Shown: positions 19,667 to 27,624 of the stretch, in pieces | Layout: every line of letters starts with the position of its first letter | How positions within the stretch are numbered: position 1 is the first letter of the stretch | NCBI RefSeq assembly: GCF_000382205.1 | Contig: NZ_KB907788.1 | Location: forward strand, 992,001-1,056,000 | DNA from: Dyadobacter beijingensis DSM 21582 | GTDB taxonomy: Bacteria; Bacteroidota; Bacteroidia; Cytophagales; Spirosomataceae | Reading direction: 5' to 3' | DNA length: 64,000 nt | Translations under genes and position numbers: made by a program | Notes under the pieces: model-generated | What the model was told of the DNA's origin: nothing | The model's input: the letters and a program-made list of their open reading frames with translations, nothing else | Databases searched by the model: none

Positions 19667-20323
19667 CTACAAAGAACCTGATTTTCCCTTAATTATTTCA
19701 GCCAGTTGGGATAGTTTTTCTTCCCAATACTTTTTCATCGCAGCACGGTCGGCGGCCCTGGGAAGCTGCTCATGGTGAAAACTGATCACGCTTTTGTTAG
19801 AGCTTTTAGCTTTGCTGCCGATCACGCGCACTTGCAGCGTCGAGCTGTTGCGCCAGTTGGCCGGTTTCCAGGCCATCCGAAAATGCGAATTCGCTTCGAG
19901 TACATTGACGGTACCCGAAATGCCGTGCTTCGTTTTGAACGATACCCCCTGGCTGATCCTTCCTTTCGTCAGATCTCCGAGCCAGATCGAAAGCCCTTCT
20001 TCTGAGCTCATTACTTCCCATGCCTTCCTGAGCGGGATCGGGAAAGTCTTCGTCACGCCGATTTCATAGCCGGAACCGACCTCGCCCGGTTCGCGCAAGC
20101 CCTTCACCTCCCGGTAGCCCAATGCGATTTTCTGCCGGTACCAAGCGCTTTCGACATCGTCCGCCAGCGACGCGACGATCTCCTTGTGCGTACTTTCTTC
20201 GCTCTCCCGCATGTCGAGCCATAGGATCCACTCGTCCCAGTCTTTGCCGGTTTTGTCTCTTAGCGTCTTCGCCGAAAGCTTCGCAAGCTCTTCGATTTGA
20301 AATAGTGTGTCTCTTTTTGCCAT
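19667..20323 (-). CDS. two-part protein: DUF4287-like N-terminus plus SRPBCC domain
   Basis: A 218-residue cytosolic protein. The start is ATG 20323 (MAKRDTLFQIEELA); the longer frame to 20383 is unlikely. Residues about 15-80 (KTGKDWDEWILWLDMRES, THKEIVASLADDVESAWYRQ, YREVKGLRE) resemble the DUF4287 pattern. Residues about 85-210 (VTKTFPIPLRKAWEVMSSEE to KYWEEKLSQLAEIIKGK) are an AHSA1-like SRPBCC domain. I assign the first half from remembered pattern only. No substrate can be proposed. It is the fourth SRPBCC protein in about 8 kb. It sits 30 bases upstream of the porin gene on the same strand and may share its transcript. Confidence 0.82.
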   Translation of the reverse strand: MAKRDTLFQIEELAKLSAKTLRDKTGKDWDEWILWLDMRESEESTHKEIVASLADDVESAWYRQKIALGYREVKGLREPGEVGSGYEIGVTKTFPIPLRKAWEVMSSEEGLSIWLGDLTKGRISQGVSFKTKHGISGTVNVLEANSHFRMAWKPANWRNSSTLQVRVIGSKAKSSNKSVISFHHEQLPRAADRAAMKKYWEEKLSQLAEIIKGKSGSL

Positions 20324-20482
20324 GTGTAAATAGTGTTTAGATCGGCCAAATTTAATTAAAAATAGTACCAAGCCAGCGGCCACCGGACTAGTAGGCAGTC
20401 GGCATTATTCTGCGGTTACTTTTTAGGTGGTTTTGTGAATGTACTGATTTTTAGCGGCTTGTAGCATCTATTACTTTTATAA

Positions 20483-20496
20483 CTTTTAATACTTAT
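20483..20496. repeat. copy of shared 14-mer CTTTTAATACTTAT
   Basis: Identical to 27527-27540 and one base different from 1905-1918. In the other two islands the motif is one arm of an inverted repeat; here the matching opposite arm is not evident. Confidence 0.55.
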
Positions 20497-20606
20497 AATA
20501 TTTTTAATAAAATAAAAAATATTAAATGAAAAGAAAGTAAAGTAAGTTGGTAAATATAGAATGTGATAAAAGTGTAGTGATAACGGCACTTGCAATCTGG
20601 CTATAA

Positions 20607-20662
20607 AATATTAAAAGGCCGATAAGTGCTGACATTATGCACCGTATCGGCCTTTCAATATT
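20607..20662. terminator. long hairpin downstream of the NAD(P)-binding protein gene
   Basis: Left arm 20607-20624 (AATATTAAAAGGCCGATA) pairs with 20645-20662 at 17 of 18 positions. The 20-base loop contains a further GTGC/GCAC pairing. It lies about 110 bases after the minus-strand stop at 20775. A terminator or mRNA 3'-end stabiliser is the simplest reading. Confidence 0.7.
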
Positions 20663-20774
20663 ACCGGTCATATTTAAAGTATTTAGCTAACTATATTTCA
20701 AATATGTTTAATATGTATCGTACTTTTCAAAAGCTGTAATTGTATAGTAAGGCTTTGACTTACTGAATGTACTA

Positions 20775-21428
20775 TTAATATGCGGCGGTAAAACGCTTCC
20801 TGATAAAGTTGCCCTGCTCGATTTCATCCGCAATGGCGATGGCCGTATCTTCGACCGAAAGCTTGCTGCGGTGGTGCTCGTCGAATACGGGCGTGTCCAG
20901 CGATGTGCGGTATTTGCCCGTGCGCGCTCCCGGGTGTGCGGGCGACATTTCGATGGCAGGGCTCAGGAATGTCCAGTCGAGTTCGGTTTCGGTTCTCAGG
21001 ATGTTCAGGTAATCGCGGGCTGCGGTAGCGCCTGGTTTGTATTCGGCAGGGAAATTGGGTGTATCAACGAGCTGCAAACCGGGTTGGATTTCAAGGCTTC
21101 CCGCACCGCCGACGGTCAGGAAGCGCTTCACACCACCCTTTTTCACGCCTGCCTGAATGGCTTTCGCACCGGCAATGAAGTCGTCGTAAATGTTAGGGTT
21201 TGCCCAACCCGGATTGAATGTGCTGATCACGGCGTCGTGGCCTGCTACGGCAGCCGCAACGGCGTCGGCATCCGTGACGTCCACGGATTTCGCGGTGACG
21301 AGCTCGCTGCCCGTGTCGATTTTATCGGTATTCCGTGCGATGGCCGTTACCTGATGGCCACGGGAAACGAGTTCGGTCAATACGTGGGTGCCAACAAATC
21401 CCGTGGCGCCAATCAATGCAATTTTCAT
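20775..21428 (-). CDS. NAD(P)-binding oxidoreductase (NmrA/YwnB-like)
   Basis: A 217-residue Rossmann-fold protein of the atypical short-chain dehydrogenase class. The dinucleotide-binding loop is GATGFVGTHVLTEL at residues 8-21, then VTAIARNTDKI after the second strand, AGHDAVISTFNPG, and KRFLTVGGAGSLEI in place of a catalytic Tyr-x-x-x-Lys. The end is DTAIAIADEIEQGNFIRKRF. This matches the YwnB type of NAD(P)H-binding protein. It lies 66 bases downstream of an Rrf2 regulator gene on the same strand. This order resembles the B. subtilis ywnA/ywnB pair, so it is likely controlled by that regulator. Substrate unknown. Confidence 0.9.
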   Translation of the reverse strand: MKIALIGATGFVGTHVLTELVSRGHQVTAIARNTDKIDTGSELVTAKSVDVTDADAVAAAVAGHDAVISTFNPGWANPNIYDDFIAGAKAIQAGVKKGGVKRFLTVGGAGSLEIQPGLQLVDTPNFPAEYKPGATAARDYLNILRTETELDWTFLSPAIEMSPAHPGARTGKYRTSLDTPVFDEHHRSKLSVEDTAIAIADEIEQGNFIRKRFTAAY

Positions 21429-21469
21429 AAGTGATTCTATTTTAATGGATTACTATTCTGATATTAAAA

Positions 21470-21479
21470 TTGTTACAGT
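21470..21479 (-). promoter_or_regulatory. second copy of the TTGTTACAGT motif, upstream of the NAD(P)-binding gene
   Basis: The decamer TTGTTACAGT recurs here, 42-51 bases before the ATG at 21428, and is identical to the right half of the inverted repeat before the Rrf2 gene (21920-21929). It may be a half-site for the same regulator, allowing separate control of the second gene. Confidence 0.4.
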
Positions 21480-21494
21480 TTTATTGAAAAAAAG

Positions 21495-21905
21495 TCAGTC
21501 AAACTTCCGGCAGAATTCTGCCAACGAAACTTTACCGAGGCTAGTCAGCAGGGTCTTTTCCGCTTCGTCGTAAAGGCTGTCGAGGTGGTCGTTAATTTTA
21601 CGGCCAACGGGGCAGTCCGGGTTAGGGGAGTTGATGCCCTTTCCGAGCAAGTCCTTCTGTTTCACGGCCTCGTACACCTCCGACATGAAGATTTTCTCAG
21701 CATTTCGCGCAAGCTTGCTTCCACCGGATTTACCCTCTTTGCTGCTCACCAGCCCACGTTCGCGTAGGTTACTGAGCTCCTTTCGCACAAGCACCGGGTT
21801 AATGTTAATGCTCCCGGCCAGGTATTCCGACGACGTCCATTCTTCCTCCGAAAAGGTTAATAGCGTCAAAATATGCACCGAAATAGCGAAGCGCCCGCTG
21901 TTCAT
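21495..21905 (-). CDS. Rrf2-family transcriptional regulator
   Basis: A 136-residue winged-helix protein starting MNSGRFAISVHILTLLTF, with wing and recognition region SININPVLVRKELSNLRERG and GKSGGSKLARNAEKIFMSEV. Rrf2 proteins that hold iron-sulfur clusters have three conserved cysteines. Here only one occurs in that region (PDCPVGRKIN), so this is the cluster-free YwnA-like type that may sense another signal. It precedes the NAD(P)-binding oxidoreductase gene by 66 bases. An inverted repeat just before its start is a likely autoregulatory operator. Confidence 0.92.
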   Translation of the reverse strand: MNSGRFAISVHILTLLTFSEEEWTSSEYLAGSININPVLVRKELSNLRERGLVSSKEGKSGGSKLARNAEKIFMSEVYEAVKQKDLLGKGINSPNPDCPVGRKINDHLDSLYDEAEKTLLTSLGKVSLAEFCRKFD

Positions 21906-21906
21906 A

Positions 21907-21929
21907 ACTGTAATTATTTTTGTTACAGT
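21907..21929. promoter_or_regulatory. candidate Rrf2 operator (inverted repeat)
   Basis: ACTGTAA (21907-21913) and TTACAGT (21923-21929) form a perfect 7-bp inverted repeat with a 9-base A/T spacer. It begins 2 bases upstream of the Rrf2 start codon. Position and symmetry suit a dimeric regulator repressing its own gene. The right half is repeated before the next gene. Confidence 0.55.
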
Positions 21930-21985
21930 ACAAAGGTGGCGGATTGCGTTGGCATATGCAAGTTTTTAGCGGCGTTTTTTGAAAG

Positions 21986-22026
21986 GGAGGAAAGGGGGAA
22001 AGGAAAATTCATCCTCCCTTTCCTCC
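21986..22026. terminator. purine/pyrimidine hairpin after the susD-like gene
   Basis: GGAGGAAAGGG (21986-21996) pairs perfectly with CCCTTTCCTCC (22016-22026). The surrounding 70 bases are almost pure purine then pure pyrimidine on one strand. It lies 22 bases beyond the susD-like stop on the minus strand and may end that transcript, although no clear T-run follows. Confidence 0.5.
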
Positions 22027-22048
22027 ATCCTCCCTCTCCTCCCTTTTC

Positions 22049-23734
22049 TTACAACCCTTGCCCGAATGCCGGGTTATTTTTGTCAAACCAGAGCCGCTGG
22101 CTGTTCAGCGTTGCGGCGTTGCGGTCGTTGGGCGTAAATCCTTGCTCTGTCTGGGCTTTTTGCCAGTTGGCGTTGTTGGTGCCCAGGGGCGGCTCGTCGA
22201 CCCAGTAGCGGCGCGGAATGACTTCGTTAAAGGCATCTCTGGGATAGTATGCGGACGTATTTTTGGGATAACCGGTCCTGCGCACGAATGTGAACGCTTC
22301 CGTGGGCAGGCGCATGAAATTCAGGTATTGCTGGATGTAAATGCGTTCCAGGTCGTTGGTGCCATTCAGTTTTACGGCCGGTTGCGCGAGGTAAGCGGCG
22401 ATTTCCGCATCGGCGTTCGACGTCAATCCGGTCGTAGACAATGCGGCTACCGCAATGGAATTCATGGTACGCAACGACGACGTGATGCCTTTTTTGTACC
22501 AATCCTCCGCCTTGCCCGTGATCTTCGTGCCCGTTCCATAGCCTTTCTGGATCATTTCCGCAATGTAAAAACAGGTTTCCGCGCTGGTGAGCATGTAGTC
22601 GTGGAATGTGCCTTTGCCGCCGTTGCGCGTAGGCGCGAAGAACACCCTGTTGATCGTCGACATCACCACATACTTGTTGCTGCCTGCGTTGAGCGGGTTC
22701 TTGTAGTACTGCGCCACAGTGGGATTCGTCGTCCAGTCGGCAGGCCCGCCCTGGAAGCGGATCTGCGGATCTGCACGGTCGATGAATGCCGGCAGGGCCT
22801 GGTTATACTTTTTGAGCGAATCCAATGCGCTGGTTGTGAGATCATTCGGGCTGAAATAAATAGCCAGCCTCGGATCTTTGGTCTGTTTCAGGAAGGTCAT
22901 GATGGACTTCGTGGCAAAGCGCGTGCTCCGGTAATCCACATCGCCGCCAACCGGCCCCCAGTCGGGATCGAGGTAGGCAAACTGGTCGGCGTCTTCCACG
23001 ATCGGGCCGACGGCATTATCGGCGACTTCCTTGTAGATCTGCTGGGTTTTTGCCTTATCCTGCCCCTCGTAGCGCAATGCGATGCGCAATTTGAGCGTAT
23101 TGGCCGCTTTCACCCATTTGATCCAGTCGCCGTGGTAGATAATATCCGCGTTGCCATAGTTTTCCTGGTCGGGCAGGTCGGCAGCGAGCGTGGTAATGGC
23201 CTCGTTCAATTCGGCCAGCCAGGTGTCGTAAAGCGCTTTCTGGGTGTCGTATTCAGGCGTGAAATTCTGCTTGTCGCGCCCCTGGATGGCTTGTGAATAG
23301 GGTAGGGAGCCGTTCATATCGGTTACGCGCAGGCCGTGGAGCACCCCCACGACGAACGTCGCCGCCCGCATTTTCTGAAAGCGTTCCTTATTGGTTTTCA
23401 AGTCGATCTGCTTCCGTATCTCCACCAGGTTGGGCAGAATATTGGCATAATAGGCCGAATACCGCGAATTGATATTGGTCGACAGCTCGTAGGGATCGGT
23501 AGTAAGGTGCTGCGAAAAGCGCAGGAGCTGTTCGAGGTTTTCCCAGATCCATTCCGTGCCCTGGTAAGATTCAAGGCTGTTGAGCGAATAGGTGAAAAGG
23601 AATTTTGGATCGGGCGTAATGACCACGCTCGGGTCGGTGTTGATGTCCCCGAAGTCGTTTTCACAGGACGTTGCCCACAGCAGGCCGGTGACAAGAACGG
23701 TACCGGCAGCGCATTTGACAAATATATTTTTCAT
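22049..23734 (-). CDS. SusD/RagB-like outer-membrane lipoprotein
   Basis: A 561-residue surface lipoprotein that caps the SusC-type channel and captures ligand. The signal peptide ends in the lipobox WATSC (Cys near residue 24), followed by ENDFGDINTDPSVV, the usual SusD-like-2 start. TPR-like helical regions follow (RAATFVVGVLHGLRVTDMNG, QKALYDTWLAELNEAITTLA). The C-terminal half contains the family's NDLERIYIQQYLNFM and AYYPRDAFNEVIPRRYW. It follows the susC-like gene by 41 bases, the standard order. No glycoside hydrolase or sulfatase is next to it, so the substrate class (glycan, peptide or other) is not inferable. Confidence 0.94.
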   Translation of the reverse strand: MKNIFVKCAAGTVLVTGLLWATSCENDFGDINTDPSVVITPDPKFLFTYSLNSLESYQGTEWIWENLEQLLRFSQHLTTDPYELSTNINSRYSAYYANILPNLVEIRKQIDLKTNKERFQKMRAATFVVGVLHGLRVTDMNGSLPYSQAIQGRDKQNFTPEYDTQKALYDTWLAELNEAITTLAADLPDQENYGNADIIYHGDWIKWVKAANTLKLRIALRYEGQDKAKTQQIYKEVADNAVGPIVEDADQFAYLDPDWGPVGGDVDYRSTRFATKSIMTFLKQTKDPRLAIYFSPNDLTTSALDSLKKYNQALPAFIDRADPQIRFQGGPADWTTNPTVAQYYKNPLNAGSNKYVVMSTINRVFFAPTRNGGKGTFHDYMLTSAETCFYIAEMIQKGYGTGTKITGKAEDWYKKGITSSLRTMNSIAVAALSTTGLTSNADAEIAAYLAQPAVKLNGTNDLERIYIQQYLNFMRLPTEAFTFVRRTGYPKNTSAYYPRDAFNEVIPRRYWVDEPPLGTNNANWQKAQTEQGFTPNDRNAATLNSQRLWFDKNNPAFGQGL

Positions 23735-23775
23735 TGGAAATATCTTTTTAAAATACGGAATAATAGCCTGTTATA

Positions 23776-26700
23776 TCAGAATGCAGCCCGAAGCGTCACG
23801 CCTAGCGCGCGGGTCATCGGCGGAATGAACCCTACTTCTTTCTGGACGGCGGTACTGTTTGAGAAATTCGACGCCGGGTTGAAATTCAGCGGTAATGTGT
23901 TGTACAGGTAAAGTAAATCGCGGCCTACGAGGTTGATCGATAGTGCATTGAGTTTGATTTTTTCGCAAATCGACTGCGGGAACTGATAGCTCAATGAAAC
24001 CTGCCGAAGGGAAATCCATGAGTTCTCGGAAATCCAGTAATCGCCCACGGCGGTTGAGAAAGAACCGTAGCGATAGTTGTATTGCGGTAAATGTGTCGGC
24101 TCGACGAGGCCTTTGTCATAAGCTTCCCGGAAAGTCATTCCACCCACGTTTACATTGCTGCCGTCGGGTTGGGTAATGGTTTGCCCGGCTGCGAAAACGC
24201 CTTCCGGCAGAATGCCGTCGTCATAAGTTTTGCCATCGAATTTGCTCGTGAAGACAATACCGCCATGATCGGCGTCACGGCCTTGCAGCGAGTTTTTGAA
24301 GACGCCCGTGTGCGTGCCGTAGCGTAGCGACGTGATGATCATATCGCCGCCGATCTTCGCATCGAACAACACATTCAGCGATATGCGCTTGTAGCTGAAT
24401 GTGTTATCCCATCCGCCGCGGAATTTTGCGTTGATGTCGCCGACATCTTTCCACTCGTTGCTGCGGGCCGGAAATGCCGCGCGTGCGTCGCCTCGCCACG
24501 AGAGAATGGGCATGCCATTGCGCGGGTCGCCCGCATCGGTGCCCTGGAAACGGGCAGCAGCGATTTTCGTGCGGATCACACCGTACGTGCCGCCGACTTT
24601 GGCGTAGGGAATGAGGTCGTTACCGCCGCCCAATTCGTCGGCCAGGGCGTAATACTCGCGATCCCCGTATAACTCGATGATTTTGTTACGGTTACGGGAG
24701 AAGGTAACAGTGCTGTTCCAGGTAAATGCACCTGCTTTGACCGGCGTCGCGTCGAGTGCGATCTCGATGCCTGTGTTCTGAATGTTGCCTGCATTGATCA
24801 GAATGCTGTTCACACCCGTTTCGACGGCGGCGGAAATTGGAATAGGCTGGTTGCGTGAATTATCGCGGTAAACCGATAAGTCCAGGCCCAGGCGGTTGTT
24901 CAGCACCTTCACTTCGAGTCCGATTTCCTTGGCTATTTTCCGCAGCGGCTTGATGTTCGTCTGCAATGTCGATTGGGCGCTGAAAGTAGACAATGCCTGG
25001 TCGCCGAAGCCGCCGGCATTGGTATAACCGCCGAATTTGAAGCCCGGATTGAGCAGGAACGGTTCGATATCGCCGCCCAACGCCGCGAGGTTTCCCCTCA
25101 ACTTTCCATAAGTGAGCCAGTTGGGGAGGGATGAATGGAAAGTTTGGGTAAAAATCCAGGACAAGCTTGCCGACGGATAGTTGTAAAAATTATTACCCGT
25201 GCCATCGGAGTACGTCAGCGCCGAGGACCAGTCACCGCGCCAGGTGGTTTGCAGGAACAGCTGCTCGCGCCATGCAAAGTCCGCGCTGGCGTAAAGCGAC
25301 TTGTACGAGCGGCGCGTTTTAATACCGCCGGTCGAAATCTGGGATTGCACAGAGTTGGCCAGGAAGAAATTGCCGGGATAGGAAAGTCCGCCCTGCGTTT
25401 CCGCATTGTTGAACGACAGACTGTACTGCTGCGATTCGCCGCCGACGTAGCCGTTGAAATCGAGGTCTTTCGTAACCGGTTTGTTAAAAATTGCGAGCCA
25501 TTTCATGAAATTCGTTTGCTTGGTCGAATGCCCGAGCGCATAGCGACCGCCCGTGAAATTCACGCCCTGGCCGAGTTCTTTGATCTCGGTTTTGGTGTAA
25601 AGGTTGTTGAAATTACCCTCTATTTGTAATTTGAGCCAATCGGTGACAGTGGCGGTAAGCGCCAGGCGCCCACGCACCATCTGCTCGCGCTGCGAGTAAT
25701 CATTTTCGAAGATATTGAACCAGTAATCGGCGCCTGGCACGCGGTTGGGCTCGTTGACGTCGCTCACATTGCGGAGGCCGCCATTATAACCCAGGTAGTT
25801 AGCGCGCTGCATCCAGTAATTGGTATCGTAGTTACGCGGGAAAATCCAGATGTAGTTGTTCAGCGAAAGCGACGGCGGATTAGTACCCTCGGTGGTGGTA
25901 TAGTCCGCGGTGACGTCGGCGACGAGGAATTTGTTCAGGTTTTGCGTCGCGCGCAGGTTGAATGCATTCTTGCCCAGGTTGTTCTTGAAGTTAATCCCCC
26001 GGCTGTCGACGCGGTTGTAAGAAAAGCGGAATGTCGAACGCTCATTGCCACCATCGATCGCTACGTTGGTAAGGCTGCCTTTGCCGGTCTGGAATGCATC
26101 GAGGTAGTTGTTCGGGTAGGCCTGATAGGTGGTCATTTTGCCATCATAGTCAACCACTTGCTGGCCGGCGAACCTCGGTCCCCAGTTTTCGAGTTCGCGG
26201 TTCTGCTGACGGTCGATGTAGGGCTGGCCTTGTGCATTGGTCGGGAACACTTTGGTGGTCCAGCTTTCGTCCGGTTTGTAGTTGGGGTCGCGGGTATCGG
26301 TGAAGAATGCGCCCACCGTGCCGCCGCCGTATTCATTCTGGAAATCGGGGCCGCGGTAGGGTTTCTGCATATTGAAAGTCTGCGAAACGCTCACACCCAG
26401 CCCTTTGCGCTGTGTGCCTTTTTTGGTGGTGATCAGGATCACGCCGTTGATCGCCCGTGTGCCGTACAATGCGGCCGCGGCGGAACCTTTCAATACCGAA
26501 ACACTTTCAAAATCCTCCATATTGAGGTTTTTGAGAGAATTTCCAAAGTCGCGGGTACCGCTGCTGCCGTCGTAGACATCGTTGTCGAGAATGACGCCGT
26601 CGACGACGAAGATGGGCTGGTTGTTTACGCCGAGCGTCGAGTTACCGCGGATCAGGATTTTGGTATTACCCATCAACCCGCCCGCGCCCTGGTCGATCTG

Positions 26701-27168
26701 CACGCCCGGAATGCGGCCCTGTAATGCGCTGATGGGGCTTAGCTCATTGGTCGCGGCCATTTTCGCACCCGAAATTTCAGAAACCGTGTAGCCAAGCTGC
26801 TTTTTCTCGCGCTTCACGCCCAGCGCTGTCACTACCACCTCGTTGAGCTGCTGATTGTCTTCTTTCAGCACGATATTGATCACGCTCTGGTTATTGACCG
26901 GCACTTCCTGTTTCTCAAAACCGACAAACGAGAATACCAGCGTTCCGCCCGTCGGCGCGGTGATGGCATATTCGCCGGTGGCGTTGGATGTCGTGCCGTT
27001 GTTGGTGCCTTTCACGAGCACGGAAATCCCGACAAGCGCCGCATTGTCGGACGCGGATGTGACCGTCCCCGTCACGCGCACATTCTGCGCACGAAGCGAA
27101 AAACAACATCCGAGCAGGCACAGCAGGGGCAACCAGTGCGAGCTGTGCAGAAGGTACATTTTCTTCAT
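23776..27168 (-). CDS. SusC/RagA-like TonB-dependent outer-membrane transporter
   Basis: A 1130-residue TonB-dependent channel. In order it has a signal peptide (MKKMYLLHSSHWLPLLCLLG, cleavage near LRAQ) and a carboxypeptidase-regulatory-like domain (VRVTGTVTSASDNAALVGIS to GGTLVFSFVGFEKQEVPV). The plug starts with EVVVTALGVKREKKQLGYTV and includes GNSTLGVNNQPIFVVDGVIL and ALYGTRAINGVILITTKKG. A 22-strand-type barrel ends in LGVTLRAAF. The length is normal. It uses proton-motive energy passed by TonB to import what the SusD partner binds. There is no FecR/sigma or hybrid sensor next to it. A+T-rich DNA with palindromes lies upstream. Confidence 0.96.
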   Translation of the reverse strand: MKKMYLLHSSHWLPLLCLLGCCFSLRAQNVRVTGTVTSASDNAALVGISVLVKGTNNGTTSNATGEYAITAPTGGTLVFSFVGFEKQEVPVNNQSVINIVLKEDNQQLNEVVVTALGVKREKKQLGYTVSEISGAKMAATNELSPISALQGRIPGVQIDQGAGGLMGNTKILIRGNSTLGVNNQPIFVVDGVILDNDVYDGSSGTRDFGNSLKNLNMEDFESVSVLKGSAAAALYGTRAINGVILITTKKGTQRKGLGVSVSQTFNMQKPYRGPDFQNEYGGGTVGAFFTDTRDPNYKPDESWTTKVFPTNAQGQPYIDRQQNRELENWGPRFAGQQVVDYDGKMTTYQAYPNNYLDAFQTGKGSLTNVAIDGGNERSTFRFSYNRVDSRGINFKNNLGKNAFNLRATQNLNKFLVADVTADYTTTEGTNPPSLSLNNYIWIFPRNYDTNYWMQRANYLGYNGGLRNVSDVNEPNRVPGADYWFNIFENDYSQREQMVRGRLALTATVTDWLKLQIEGNFNNLYTKTEIKELGQGVNFTGGRYALGHSTKQTNFMKWLAIFNKPVTKDLDFNGYVGGESQQYSLSFNNAETQGGLSYPGNFFLANSVQSQISTGGIKTRRSYKSLYASADFAWREQLFLQTTWRGDWSSALTYSDGTGNNFYNYPSASLSWIFTQTFHSSLPNWLTYGKLRGNLAALGGDIEPFLLNPGFKFGGYTNAGGFGDQALSTFSAQSTLQTNIKPLRKIAKEIGLEVKVLNNRLGLDLSVYRDNSRNQPIPISAAVETGVNSILINAGNIQNTGIEIALDATPVKAGAFTWNSTVTFSRNRNKIIELYGDREYYALADELGGGNDLIPYAKVGGTYGVIRTKIAAARFQGTDAGDPRNGMPILSWRGDARAAFPARSNEWKDVGDINAKFRGGWDNTFSYKRISLNVLFDAKIGGDMIITSLRYGTHTGVFKNSLQGRDADHGGIVFTSKFDGKTYDDGILPEGVFAAGQTITQPDGSNVNVGGMTFREAYDKGLVEPTHLPQYNYRYGSFSTAVGDYWISENSWISLRQVSLSYQFPQSICEKIKLNALSINLVGRDLLYLYNTLPLNFNPASNFSNSTAVQKEVGFIPPMTRALGVTLRAAF

Positions 27169-27252
27169 ACAAACAAGGTTTAGAGGTACGAGCAGTAAAT
27201 GAAATCGGGCAGAAAAAAGTCAGGCGGGTAAGCGGAACTACTGCGGTGAATC

Positions 27253-27291
27253 AGTCTTTAATTTAATAAGAATTTTTATTAATATAAGACT
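27253..27291 (-). promoter_or_regulatory. imperfect palindrome upstream of susC-like gene
   Basis: AGTCTT (27253-27258) and AAGACT (27286-27291) bracket an A+T-rich near-symmetric centre (TTTAATAAG...TTTATTAA). It is 85-123 bases upstream of the start, a reasonable place for an activator or repressor site controlling the susCD pair. Confidence 0.35.
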
Positions 27292-27496
27292 AATTATTTA
27301 TCTTTTTAAAAGACGTGAAAAGTAAGGGGGTGTTGCACGATAGCACTACAACGGAGCTGTGTATGCAGTTGAAGAATATTATTAGTATTAAATGTTAAGT
27401 AATATACATACTAATTTATAGTATAAAACTTTTTAAAAGTATCTTATGAACTACCTATTTATCATTTTTATTCATTTAATACATATTAAATATATT

Positions 27497-27540
27497 ATAA
27501 GTATTAAAAGTATGTTACAAAATACACTTTTAATACTTAT
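27497..27540. repeat. perfect 14-bp inverted repeat sharing the island 14-mer
   Basis: ATAAGTATTAAAAG (27497-27510) is the exact complement of CTTTTAATACTTAT (27527-27540), with a 16-base spacer. The right arm is identical to 20483-20496 and close to 1905-1918. The pairing partly continues into the spacer (TAT/ATA). Confidence 0.6.
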
Positions 27541-27570
27541 GAAAATATGTTAAGTATATTACTTTAAATA

Positions 27571-27611
27571 CAATAACCCGTAACATTCATATTGAATGTT
27601 ACGGGTTATTG
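27571..27611. terminator. terminator hairpin after the CHU_C protein gene
   Basis: A perfect 19-bp stem (CAATAACCCGTAACATTCA, 27571-27589, with 27593-27611) with a 3-base loop, extended by one outer A-T pair. It starts 13 bases after the minus-strand stop at 27625. The flanking sequence is A+T-rich. Confidence 0.9.
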
Positions 27612-27624
27612 TGTTGTAAATGAG

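Larger units (their letters stand above)
20324..20774. other. 451-base A+T-rich intergenic island
   Basis: No ORF of note. It is strongly A+T-rich from about 20450 to 20760. It carries a copy of the 14-mer CTTTTAATACTTAT (20483-20496), a small inverted repeat AATATTTTT/AAAAATATT around 20497-20523, and a long hairpin at 20607-20662. Both flanking genes are on the minus strand, so the region holds the terminator of the NAD(P)-binding protein gene and the promoter of the next gene. Confidence 0.6.
27169..27624. other. 456-base A+T-rich region upstream of susC-like gene
   Basis: No gene is seen. From about 27240 to 27570 the DNA is nearly all A and T. It contains an imperfect palindrome (27253-27291), a perfect 14-bp inverted repeat (27497-27540) and the terminator of the upstream gene (27571-27611). 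The susC promoter must lie here. No exact TAnnTTTG with a good -33 element was found near the start. Confidence 0.6.

Noticed and set aside
22058..23296. 412-codon + frame opposite the susD-like gene
   Set aside because: Antisense frame without homologous features; the SusD frame is complete with signal peptide and lipobox.
23776..27168. susCD as part of a polysaccharide utilisation locus
   Set aside because: No glycoside hydrolase, lyase, sulfatase or hybrid sensor lies nearby; the flanking genes are a regulator pair and a surface protein, so the substrate is left open.
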